A program made the translations under genes and the position numbers. A stretch of DNA of 64,000 nt from Brachycybe producta (lineage: Eukaryota; Arthropoda; Diplopoda; Playtdesmida; Andrognathidae), in assembly GCA_036925085.1 (NCBI GenBank), contig JAUPFP010000015.1, forward strand, positions 1,077,001 through 1,141,000, given 5' to 3'. The notes under the pieces are model-generated. The model had not been told where the DNA came from. It made no database searches and saw nothing but the letters and a program-made list of their open reading frames with translations. Shown one piece after another: positions 36,001-46,310 of this stretch (positions are counted from its first letter, which is position 1; every line of letters starts with the position of its first letter).

Positions 36001-39000
36001 AAATGCATGCATAAAATGAATACAAATTTGGAAGAACGTAATTAAGAAAAATCACTATCAACTAGAAACGTAGCAGAAAAAAAGACGAAAACAACAACAT
36101 AAAATAGAAATCAGCTTTAGAATATAGTTAATTTAAATTTAACTGCTGAAATTAGCAAAATATATACATAAGGGTATTTTCATACTTTTATGCCAGTTTG
36201 AAAAAGACCAAATTTTAGATTTTTGGCAAAATACAAAAAGAAAAAAAAAAATTGAGAATTAGAAACGGCAACGAAAAGATTATTAAAGCTACGAATACTA
36301 AAATATCCTTACCCTTCTAGTTTTCTACAAAGCTTTTAATTTCTTAATGTTGTATAATTACAGTTCCGTTTTTCCCCCATTAATCTAAATAATTTGCATA
36401 TTTTCCCGTTTATAAACTGTTTTAATTAACAACACGTAATAATCATCATAAAATATATTTTCATTCATCCACCTGTAGAATTCCTCCTTTCCAGCGTCAT
36501 TGCATTCATTGAGAATCAAAACGGCACCATCTTCCAATTGAAAAATGCCAACTTCAGGTTTGGAGAAATGAGTAAAGTGTTCAGAAAGTGAAAAGAGGAA
36601 ATCTTTAGCGTTCCAGCTTCGTACTGCAAGAGTGGACCTCTTGATACCACATTTCAAAGCCTTCGAGAAATAAAACAACTGTTTAGACATAAAACGGTTA
36701 AAAACGTCGTTTTAAATAAAATTCAAAATATTGCTAACATCTTTATTTGATATTCTTCTTGGAATATCACTACCAAGAAACTTTTTTAAGGATATCCGAT
36801 TGTATTTTTCGGATTTTTTCTTGTACAGCTCTCCAGTTACCGGCACAATCCTCTGAGTGGATTTCTGTGCGACACGCAATTGCTGTTCCTCGATGGCTAT
36901 CTTCCTCTTTTTTAATATTTCAGCTGAACATTCCGTGGCTAACAAAACTGCATTGTTGCAATCCTTCATATTTTTCATTGCAGTTATCTCTTCACCTCCA
37001 GCCAAAGCAGAGTCACACGAAATTTGTTTAAAATTAGCCCACCTAAAACGAAATTTTTAAAAAATTTAAAAACCTCCTGTTTTCTCTTTTGAGAATGTGC
37101 AACATACGAGGCATTTGCTGTTGAAACAGGAGTTTCCGTATCGGACCTACAACGATCGTTTTTTCTAGATCGTTTTTTCGTAGAGTTGTCAAAGGAAGAT
37201 TCGATAGTTGCTTCGCCGTTACAATCTTTGTTGCTAACTTCGAATCATCTTCGAGTAACGCTGCAGTACTCTCTTCAAGTTCAATCGAGAGGTAATTATT
37301 AGATTTACTAGCATCGAAACAGATAGTAGAGTTGTCGCCAGTAGTAATCGTTTGCTCCAAACGTGTCACATGTTCAAATGACTGCGATGAAACACGCACG
37401 GGCTTCTCGTTCGCAAGTTTGAACGGAGTAGCCACCGTTGACACATTGGGTGTGGAATGTCCATTGCCACATGAAGAAAATTCACCGACATCGAAATCGC
37501 AATTGGCCATCGCAATCAAAGCTTCGGCAGCATCCATCGAGTCTTCGGATATCTCATTTGTGCGTTTGGTGTTTAATTTTGTGTTATCAACAGAACTATT
37601 AATTGTTTTCGTTGGAGAAATGTCTATAACCTTATGAGCGCAACTTCGAAACGTAAATTTCGTGGGTCTTTCATCGGTCTTCTCGTTTAGAAGACGTTTA
37701 ATGCCACGAGTATTACTCTCGAGATTACCCATAACCGGACTGTGAGCGCAGTGACGTTTCGCGACATTGACGTTTCCATCTCCAGCGCCGAATTCTTCAT
37801 TTTCAATTTGAATTACATGAGATTCGTATAACTTCTGGGCCTTTTCTAGAGATTCGTTCGATACCGTACACGGTTTCCCACTAGCAGTTGAAAATCCGAA
37901 AAACGAGCCACTCTTGTAGCTTTTCTGTAAGCCTTTGGAAACCGATATATCGGCAGTTGTTTCCCCTTTAACCATCTGATTGAGATCCTCCAGATGCAGC
38001 AATTTGGCTCTTTCTAAAGCCTTCTTTGAAATAGAAACATTCTTCCCACTCGCAGTCGTGAATACACCGCATCCCACAGTTGTACCATTAAGTTTAGAAA
38101 ATATGAGAGGCAGCGCAGAAATATTTTCGGTTTTAATCATAACGCTCAAATCTTCCACAGCAGGAGAGATCGCTCTTTCGACGATATTCGTAACTTGAGG
38201 TTCAGGAATAAGCGGTTCATTTGAATCCATATTTCCCACAGATTCCACACTGACAGTTGCTCCTAAATTCCTTCCCAGCTGCTTCTCGGTATTTTCCGAT
38301 GTGCTACACAATTGTATTTCGGCAACGTCACAATCAAAATCAAACTTCCCAATCTCTTCGTAGTGGAGCTGCTTTGCTTTTTTCAAAGATTCTTCCGATA
38401 TCCTGAGTGGCTTTCCACTGGCTGTCGAAAATCCTTTAAAAGCCAAACACCCAGCATCCACTGTCAAGTGTTTTACTGAAAATACATCACTCAAGGTCTT
38501 TTCAAATTTACCTTCTTCAAGAAGATCATTATAAACTTTTCTTGTATTTATGAGAGATTTCTCAGTAACATTAACGGCCGTTACACTGGCTGCAACTAAT
38601 CCCGGAAAACTTTCCAGGTTTCCAGTCTCTTTATTTGCTTCCATATCTTTTTCAAGCATTGGCATTGGCATTTTCGACTCAATCTCCAGTTCTACAACGC
38701 CCTTTTGTGTAACAGGCAAATTCGCGTTACAAGTTGGAGTCACGTCAAAATCACTTTCATCGTCAAAGAAATCATTCTCGTAGACAAGCAACGGACTCGA
38801 AGGACCAACAGCAGTGTATGTATTGCACTGCCCGCTTTCGGGAAAATCTGGATCCCAGAACAAATAATCTTGAGTTTCGACAGCTTTAGGAAGCTGTGGT
38901 TTATCTTTTGGAGTTGATTTCTCAATTTTAGAGCAGGTATCTAGACAACCAAGTGGCGTTAAAGGGTTCTCGTTAGTTACCACATCAGTTATTTTACTTT

Positions 39001-41122
39001 TTCCTTTCGAGATTTCATTTGGCACATTATGCTCTTCTGTTGCAGTCCCTCTATTAGAGGATGCAACTAAAACATCTTCAACGTGAGACGTTTTCTTATT
39101 TGGTGACATCTGAGTAAACATCTCGTTTTTCATGTCCTCAAACAATGCAACCGTACTGTCGACCACTTCCATGATCTGTGTAAAATCATTCATCTTGTGG
39201 CTGTCGTAATCATCGTTCGACTCTTTCTTGATTTTAAACGTTTCAATGTTTGTACATTGTTTCGATAGTGTCACGGTTTTTGCATAATCGTGATCGGATG
39301 AAACGCGAACTAGTTTCTGACTGTCACAATTCTCAGATTCAGAAAAAGGTGCTTTCCTTTCGGATTCTAAATGATCGTTAGAAAAACAATCAACATTGTT
39401 TGCGGCATCGCATCGTTCTGCACCGACGATAACATCTGTAACGTTCCGATCATACTTTGGTGACAATTGAGACACTGCCATTTCACTTTGCGCAGAATGT
39501 TCTTCGTGTTGATCTTTTTTAACGTTGTCCGCATCAATCATTCGCCGTCCTGAAATTAAAATAATGAATTTTTTTAAATATTACTAATTTAGGGTAGAAA
39601 TTAAAGATAATATCATTTCATAAAAAATAGTTCACGAACAGAAACAGAGCCCGGCTCACATGAGAGCTCGCGAACACTTCTAGAACTGTTCGCAAGCAAA
39701 AACTTACTTTTTATCTTATTTCGGTTCCGTAACTTTGGTGTTGTCATGCTGGTGTAAACTTCGCGTTGGTCTCTTTCGATCCAATCGGTAGATTCGTTTG
39801 TTTCATGCTCATTGCAGACATGTGTCAAAGTTGTTCCACTGATGTTTTCTCGAATACAGTTTTCGTTCGAGCTGAGCTTAGGGTCAAACAACCCACTTTT
39901 AGGTAAATCAGCTCCGTTGTCGCTATTAGAAAATTTCGGAAGAGTAATGTTATGATCCTCTTCGAGAGATTTGGTGACTTTAAAAAGAGACACTTCTTTG
40001 CACGAATTGCTAACAGGAGTTGTGTCAGTTTTACTTTGATCACAACTATAATCGACGACCACCTTGCTTGTGTTCTGAAAACAAATGCATAATTGAAAAT
40101 ATGAATCACTGAGCAAATGACAGTTGAGAAAACACATTCTTATTCAATTGAATTATGCTAATCTTTGTATGAATAAGTTTGAAAATCTCGATTTATTTCA
40201 TTTTTGATATTTCCCCCCCCCCCCCCCCCCAAATTTGGTTATTTTTTTCTTCACTAGTTTTTCAACCCTGGTAATGTCATATTGAATATTCAAATGGCGT
40301 ATATTACACAAGATACTGGTAGTAAATTAGAAGAAACAAAATAAAAAAAAACCCAACCTTTGAGATTTCATCCCGTTCTTCTGTTTTAGAATTCGTCATA
40401 TAACTCATATAGGGAGTTGCCATCGAACTGGTCCAAGACATTTCGTGACCTCCGATAGAAGCTCCAAGACTGAGTGCGATATATCCTGGCGTACTGTGAA
40501 AACGATTGCTCAACATTGTCTGCGATCTAAAAATTAGAACAACCGACAAATTGTTAAGTAAAATTCCGCGGCGATTCGTCTCCCGAGTATCGCACCCTCT
40601 TGTTAGAGGACTCCAAACGAATTGTACGGGCGAAACGAGAGAAGGAGTGACATCGTTGGCTAAAGTAGCATGCAACTTTTGACAATCCTTTTTTTCGATA
40701 ACGACTTCATTTGATTCGCTATAATCGATCGATTTTTCCGCGAAACTTTCTGAAAAGAACCAAGAAATCGATTGTTAGAAATCGTCAAAAATGATAAGAA
40801 AAGTCGGCCTATTTATTAACCGTTTCGTAAGTCGGAAACATCGTTTTGTAAGTCCAAAACATCGTCTCGTTGTGTTACAGGAGACGAAGAAGCATCATTA
40901 AACGCTTCATCAAACCAACTGGAGTTTATTTCTCCTAATTCTGATCAGAAGAATAAAAATCGTATTAATAAATAAATTTATGCACGGAAACAAACCTCTT
41001 TTAATGTAGAATTTCGTACCTTTTTTCATATCTTCAGTGAGTAACTCATAAAAATCAACTTTATCGTTGAATTCTTTAGGATCGCAACAGAGAACAACAT
41101 CGAAATCATCGTTGTTATTCAT
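30070..41122 (-). CDS. BRCA2: BRCA2 recombination mediator, 21 exons
   Basis: Nuclear mediator that loads RAD51 on single-stranded DNA in homologous recombination. Exons, in transcript order on the minus strand: 41122-41020, 40940-40821, 40749-40358, 40074-39708, 39549-37074, 37042-36739, 36678-36473, 35933-35805, 35705-35525, 35454-35296, 35233-35054, 34392-34239, 34172-34054, 33268-33143, 32672-32591, 32052-31953, 31873-31774, 31699-31517, 31456-31274, 31201-31127, 30309-30070. Sum 5979 nt = 1992 codons plus stop, all phases agreeing. PALB2-binding motif NSSWFDEAF in exon 2; [10 protein letters not shown] in exon 3; BRC repeats in exon 5; helical domain from exon 6 ([21 protein letters not shown]); OB1 ([29 protein letters not shown]); OB2 and tower ([21 protein letters not shown], then a helical insert to exon 14); OB3 ([33 protein letters not shown]). 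It is shorter than vertebrate BRCA2 because of a compact BRC region and C-tail. The exon 9 donor (GTTCGT) and the C-terminus are the least certain points. Confidence 0.92.
30488..30807. mobile_element. piggyBac-type MITE (TTAA) in BRCA2 intron 20
   Basis: Inverted ends share GGCCGGA...GGCCG and GGGC(A/G)GA blocks: left GTTCGGGCAGAGTCACGGCC, right CGGTCATGTGCATTCCGCCC. TTAA flanks both ends (30484-30487 and 30808-30811). GC-rich against the surrounding AT-rich intron; no coding capacity. Confidence 0.6.
32738..32829. repeat. ~90-bp near-perfect palindrome, BRCA2 intron 15
   Basis: Left arm ACTTAAATCATGTTGCGCTT pairs with right arm AAGCGCAACATGATTTAAGT; the inner blocks GACGCAATCACATC and GATGCGATTGTGTT pair with three mismatches, and the centre GTGTTGACGTGAACAC is itself palindromic. 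Probably a small fold-back element. Confidence 0.7.
33491..33790. mobile_element. Fold-back MITE in BRCA2 intron 13
   Basis: Starts AGTGGTTTGAAAGTTTAAAC; contains TTTTCATGTTGAAATCTTTT, AAAAGTTTATTTTGAAATAT, TGGTTTCTAACTAACGTTCA and GAATAACCAGAGTTTGCAAT in family order. Ends with CAGCTGTTCTTAAAACATCT, the alternative terminus. Confidence 0.6.
34481..34740. mobile_element. Inverted-repeat MITE in BRCA2 intron 11
   Basis: Left AGCTGGATACTGGGTAGTCA then CCAAAAGAGC; right, inverted, AGCAGGGTATTCACCAAAAC. GC-rich interior with repeated GCTCGC/GAGCGA phrases. Right flank contains TTAA, left flank GTAA, so a piggyBac-type origin is possible but not shown. The ORF at 34533 is a by-product. Confidence 0.5.
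36170..36350. mobile_element. Fold-back MITE remnant, BRCA2 intron 7
   Basis: GGGTATTTTCATACTTTTAT, GCCAGTTTGAAAAAGACCAA and CCTTACCCTTCTAGTTTTCT are family blocks; the rest is A-rich and decayed. Confidence 0.4.
37380..38470 (-). other. BRC repeats of BRCA2 (three canonical, one divergent)
   Basis: In exon 5 on the minus strand: [15 protein letters not shown] (about 38440-38390), [15 protein letters not shown] (about 38070-38020), [15 protein letters not shown] (about 37900-37850), each with the F-x-x-A RAD51 anchor and a following helix ([30 protein letters not shown]). A fourth, [14 protein letters not shown] (about 37440-37385), keeps F-x-x-A and spacing but has lost the TASGK core. In protein numbering they fall near 700, 820, 880 and 1030. 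Confidence 0.88.
40213..40230. repeat. Poly(C) run, BRCA2 intron 3
   Basis: Eighteen consecutive C residues in an otherwise AT-rich intron, about 128 bp inside the exon 3 donor. A likely sequencing and replication-slippage spot. Confidence 0.8.
40821..40940 (-). other. BRCA2 exon 2, PALB2-binding motif
   Basis: Encodes [20 protein letters not shown], matching the conserved N-terminal helix whose Trp-Phe pair inserts into the PALB2 WD40 domain. Bounded by CTTCTGATCAG and GTTAAT splice sites, phase 1 at both ends. Predicts a PALB2 orthologue in this species. Confidence 0.82.
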
Positions 41123-41330
41123 GTTTTAACCGTTTATATACACACACTTAAACCAAACTTTTACTCTCTTTACCATAGACTATTCCCCTTTGCTATTACC
41201 TTACTGTACTTGCAACTCCCGCCCTATCTTCTACATGTTAAAGTGCATGTTCTTAGGCAAAAGTGACGCCAGCTCCGTCTGGTGGCATTATTTTTACGGA
41301 AAAATCGGAGTGAAAGGAGAAGACATCGGG
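41123..41330 (-). promoter_or_regulatory. Candidate BRCA2 promoter
   Basis: Directly upstream of the BRCA2 start on the minus strand lies GTGTATATAAACGG (TATA-like, within 25 bp of the ATG). Further up, GGGCGGGAG (plus-strand 41216-41224) is a GC box or E2F-like site. No convincing splice acceptor precedes the ATG, which argues that transcription starts close by. Transcription start not determined. Confidence 0.35.
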
Positions 41331-41417
41331 GGCGAATCATGTACTGTATTTATATATATATACATACTGTGTTTATTTTTTTCACGTTTTACTGGATTTT
41401 CAGATTTTAATTTTAAT

Positions 41418-41566
41418 TTTAATTAATGAATTAATTTAACAATTCATTTTAATTTTTATTAATGAATTAATTTAACAATTCATTTTAATTTTAATTAATG
41501 AATTAATTTAACAATTCATTTTAATTTTAATTAATTAATTAATTTAACAATTCATTTTATTTATAA
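41418..41566. repeat. 36-bp minisatellite, four units
   Basis: AATGAATTAATTTAAC recurs at exact 36-bp spacing (41425, 41461, 41497, with a variant at 41533), each followed by AATTCATTTTAATTT. Pure A/T/C/G-poor unit, no coding potential. It lies 0.3 kb upstream of BRCA2. Confidence 0.8.
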
Positions 41567-43665
41567 TTCTATTCATTTAATCCAGTAAAACGCCGATAAA
41601 AGAGTAAAATTAATTTCCATACGTACTGTCTGCTGTGAATTTTTGTAAAGTAATAGTCTAAGATATTACAGTGTGGCAACTAAAAAAGAAAACAACTTCA
41701 ATCTTAATTTAAATTTAATACTTTATTTTAAATAAATTTACCTCCAGAATCCATTAACCCGAATGGCAGAACTGATGAGCAAAACTAATTCCACAATATT
41801 CATAAACCTGGCAAATACTTAACGTTACATTTTTAAACATAAAATAATTTTTAAAAAACAAACATTCATATTAAGTCTACAAAAAAATAAATTTAAACTT
41901 CCCAACTGAGGTATTATTTTATTCAAACCTTTAAAATTCAGCAATGGTTTCTTTTCAATATAAAATATTTTCAGTCTCACTTAAAAAGTTTACAAATTAA
42001 TGACTAAAATGACTTTTTATATTTTTTATTTTTTTATAGTCACTAGGAAACCGGGGAACCCGGAGAAAAACCTATGACTTTATTTTTTTGGGGAGGGCTA
42101 ATATATATTTTAGTACATGTATTTTTTTAAATATACAAAGATAGATAACAAAACGTAGCAATTATAACAATTTAAGTTAGAGTGAATTAAAATTATAAAA
42201 GACTATCAATTATATTATGAGCTTTATTGTTCCCAACTAACATTTGTTGTGCAGTGCAAAACATAATTCATTATTACAAATTTAAAGAGCCCATACAAGT
42301 TTATCATATTTTATCAGTGAGCCCATTGAATATCGAGTCACCTATGGAAATGGAATAAACTTAACTTTAAAAAATGCCTTAAAGGTTTTAGCTAATAATT
42401 AAAGAAACTAATTAATACAAGAAAAAACTTCAACCTTATAAAAAGTAACTTCAAAAGCAGTGTTGGCCAACAACAACTACACTAAACAAATACCATAATA
42501 TAACTGAATATTATAAATAAATCTAAACAGCACACTAACCAGCTAATTAAAATGTTGAAAATATTCTAACCAAAAAAAACATAATCCTAACAAGATAAGA
42601 CTCCCAAATGTTCAACAAACCCACACAAAAATATGACTATTGTATGAGCTTATTACTTAAATATTATCAAACAAGAATTATATTAATATTTCCCAGTATT
42701 TTCAGTGTGCACAATACTGTGTATACCAACTCAAAGGTTTCTATCTGCCTAAGGAACCAGTTGAACGCTGGCAATTACGAATATGGGCATGATAACCGCC
42801 TGGCAAATAGAGATCGTAAGGCTCATTAAGAATTCATAAATAATAGTTAATCTGCTTCAAATCATTCCCGCAATCATTTTTGGAAAAGAGCACTAACGTT
42901 ATTGAAAAAGATTGGCTTATGGTTAAATTTGTTTTTCAAGAGCTCTCTTAAAAGCTCATTCCCCACCAAGTTAAGAACCACTAGTATAACTAGTGAATGT
43001 AAAACATCAATAGAAACAAATATATACACTGTATATAAAAGCTAAGTTTTGTTATCTTCTATGTATTCACATAAAATAAATTAATTAAAAAAGCATATAA
43101 CAATAATTCATTCAAATTTGAAACTAACAATAAAAATGCTAAGTTATAATGATAAGTCCCATCTCCAGAAAGATCAAAATCCAGCATCAAAGTCCATCAC
43201 TTGGAAATGTGTGTAAAATCATTCCTGTACTTATAGTAAATTGTGATATTATCAATTCATTTTAATTTAAACGAGAAATAAAATTTCTTTCTTTAATAAA
43301 ATAAGATGATGACCAAACCTTTGGTATCTCTGCAACAAATGACCCACCTCAGGTGATGATTCCTCCAGCTAAGCCAAGATTAAATGCAATCTGATTTATA
43401 ATTGGATGTACAAAAAATTATAAGACAACTATAATACAATAAAACAAAATTATAAAAGAATAATACATGCATACAGTCAACTACCTAGTTGCCTTTTTTT
43501 CATCAGAAATAAAATTTGCAATTGAATCTTAAATTTAAAAAAATATAATTACCTACATCTGGTCGAAAGGTGTTGGTTTACTCCAGAAAAACTAACTGAA
43601 AAAAATCTGAAACAAAACTAAAAACAACCTTTACGAAGGTTAAGAAAAATCCTAATGCAACCACA
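41567..43665. other. Intergenic, nothing recognised
   Basis: AT-rich sequence between BRCA2 and the tandem array. No open frame with coding-like composition and no transposon end recognised. Confidence 0.45.
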
Positions 43666-46310
43666 GAATCAAGGCCAAATTATTTCTGACCTACAGGCAC
43701 TGTATCAGCAAAACCCATTTATATCAAACTTATTGGCACTGCATCAGCAAAGCCCATTTATATCTGACCTACTGGCACTGTATCAGCAAAGCCCATTTAT
43801 ATTTGACCTACTGGCACTGTATCAGCAAAGCCCATTTATATCTGACCTACTGGCACTGTATCAGCAAAGCCCATTTATATCTGACCAACTAGCACTGTAT
43901 CAGCAAAGCCCATTTATATCTGACCTACTGGCACTGTATCAGCAAAGCCCATTTATATCTGACCTACTGGCACTGTATCAGCAAAGCCCATTTATATCTG
44001 ACCAACTAGCACTGTATCAGCAAAGCCCATTTATATCTGACCTACTGGCACTGTATCAGCAAAGCCCATTTATATCTGACCTACTGGCACTGTATCAGCA
44101 AAGCCCATTTATATCTGATCTACTGGCACTTTATCAGCAAAGCCCATTTATATCTGATCTACTGGCACTTTATCAGCAAAGCCCATTTATATCTGACCAA
44201 CTAGCACTGTATCAGCAAAGCCCATTTATATCTGACCTACTGGCACTGTATCAGCAAAGCCCATTTATATCTGACCTACTGGCACTGTATCAGCAAAGCC
44301 CATTTATATCTGATCTACTGGCACTTTATCAGCAAAGCCCATTTATATCTGATCTACTGGCACTTTATCAGCAAAGCCCATTTATATCTGATCTACTGGC
44401 AATGTATCAGCAAAGCCCATTTATATCTGACCTACTGGCACTGTATCAGCTAAGCCCATTTATATCTGACCTACTGGCACTGTATCAGCAAAGCCCATTT
44501 ATATCTGACCTACTGGCACTGTATCAGCAAAGCCCATTTATATCTGATCTACTGGCACTTTATCAGCAAAGCCCATTTATATCTAACCAACTGGCACTGT
44601 ATCAGCAAAGCCCATTTATATCTGATCTACTGGCAATGTATCAGCAAAGCCCATTTATATCTGACCTACTGGCACTGTATCAGCAAAGCCCATTTATATC
44701 TGACCTACTGGAACTGTATCAGCAAAGCCCATTTATATCTGACCAACTGGCACTGTATCAGCAAAGCCCATTTATATCTGACCTACTGGCACTGTATTAG
44801 CAAAGCCCATTCATATCTAACCTACTGGCACTGTATCAGCAAAGCCCATTTATATCTGACCTACTGGCACTGTATTAGCAAAGCCCATTCATATCTAACC
44901 TACTGGCACTGTATCAACAAAGCCCATTTATATCTGACCTACTGGCACTGTATCAGCAAAGCCCATTTATATCTGACCTACTGGCACTGTATCAGCAAAG
45001 CCCATTTATATCTGACCTACTGGCACTGTATCAGCAAAGCCCATTTATATCTGATCTACTGGCACTTTATCAGCAAAGCCTATTTATTGCTGATCTACTG
45101 GCACTTTATCAGCAAAGCCCATTTATATCTGACCTACTGGCACTGTATCAGCAAAGCCCATTTATATCTGACCTACTGGCACTGTATCAGCAAAGCCCAT
45201 TTATATCTGATCTACTGGCACTGTATCAGCAAAGCCCATTTATATCTGACCTACTGGCACTGTATCAGCAAAGCCCATTTATATCTGATCTACTGGCACT
45301 TTATCAGCAAAGCCTATTTATTGCTGATCTACTGGCACTTTATCAGCAAAGCCCATTTATATCTGACCTACTGGCACTGTATCAGCAAAGCCCAATTATA
45401 TCTGACCTACTGGCACTGTATCAGCAAAGCCCATTTATATCTGATCTACTGGCACTGTATCAGCAAAGCCCATTTATATCTGACCTACTGGCACTGTATC
45501 AGCAAAGCCCATTTATATCTGATCTACTGGCACTGTATCAGCAAAGCCCATTTATATCTGACCTACTGGCACTGTATCAGCAAAGCCCATTTATATCTGA
45601 CCTACTGGCACTGTATCAGCAAAGCCCATTTATATCTGACCTACTGGCACTGTATCAGCAAAGCCCATTTATATCTGACCTACTGGCACTGTATCAGCAA
45701 AGCCCATTTATATCTGACCTACTGGCACTGTATCAGCAAAGCCCATTTATATCTGATCTACTGGCACTGTATCAGCAAAGCCCATTTATATCTGACCTAC
45801 TGGCACTGTATCAGCAAAGCCCATTTATATCTGACCTACTGGCACTGTATCAGCAAAGCCCATTTATATCTGACCTACTGGCACTGTATCAGCAAAGCCC
45901 ATTTATATCTGACCTACTGGCACTGTATCAGCAAAGCCCATTTATATCTGACCTACTGGCACTGTATCAGCAAAGCCCATTTATATCTGACCTACTGGCA
46001 CTGTATCAGCAAAGCCCATTTATATCTGACCTACTGGCACTGTATCAGCAAAGCCCATTTATATCTGACCTACTGGCACTGTATCAGCAAAGCCCATTTA
46101 TATCTGACCTACTGGCACTGTATCAGCAAAGCCCATTTATATCTGACATACTGGCACTATATCAGCAAAGCCCATTTATATGACCTACTGGCACTGCATC
46201 AGCAAAGCCCATTTATATCTGAACTACTGGCACTATATCAGTAAAGCTCATTTATATCTGACCTACTGGCACTGTATCAGCAAAGCCCATTTATATCTGA
46301 CCTACTGGCA
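43666..46310. repeat. Tandem array zone A: 39-bp units
   Basis: Units of 39 bp with the core GGCACTGTATCAGCAAAGCC then CATTTATATCTGACCTACT, about 68 copies by span. The first units are degenerate, later ones nearly identical. Because 39 is divisible by three and the unit contains only one plus-strand stop (TGA, one frame), two frames stay open for hundreds of codons (43655-44800 and 45087-46244), reading as 13-residue repeats (QQSPFISDLLALY or KAHLYLTYWHCIS). Variation such as CTGTAT/CTTTAT and GACCTA/GATCTA recurs in clusters, showing amplification of multi-unit blocks. Confidence 0.95.

Larger units (their letters stand above)
31127..37042 (-). other. BRCA2 DNA-binding domain exons (6-20)
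   Basis: Exons 6-8 give the helical domain ([40 protein letters not shown]). Exons 9-10 give OB1. Exon 11 starts OB2. Exons 12-14 form the charged helical tower ([56 protein letters not shown]), of length similar to the vertebrate tower. Exons 15-19 complete OB2/OB3. Introns are short (intron 6 only 60 bp) except where MITEs have inserted. Confidence 0.88.

Noticed and set aside
43655..46244. Two ~380-residue repeat proteins
   Set aside because: Both frames follow automatically from a 39-bp stop-poor unit, they overlap neighbouring units in different frames, and the array continues as 38-bp units without coding potential.
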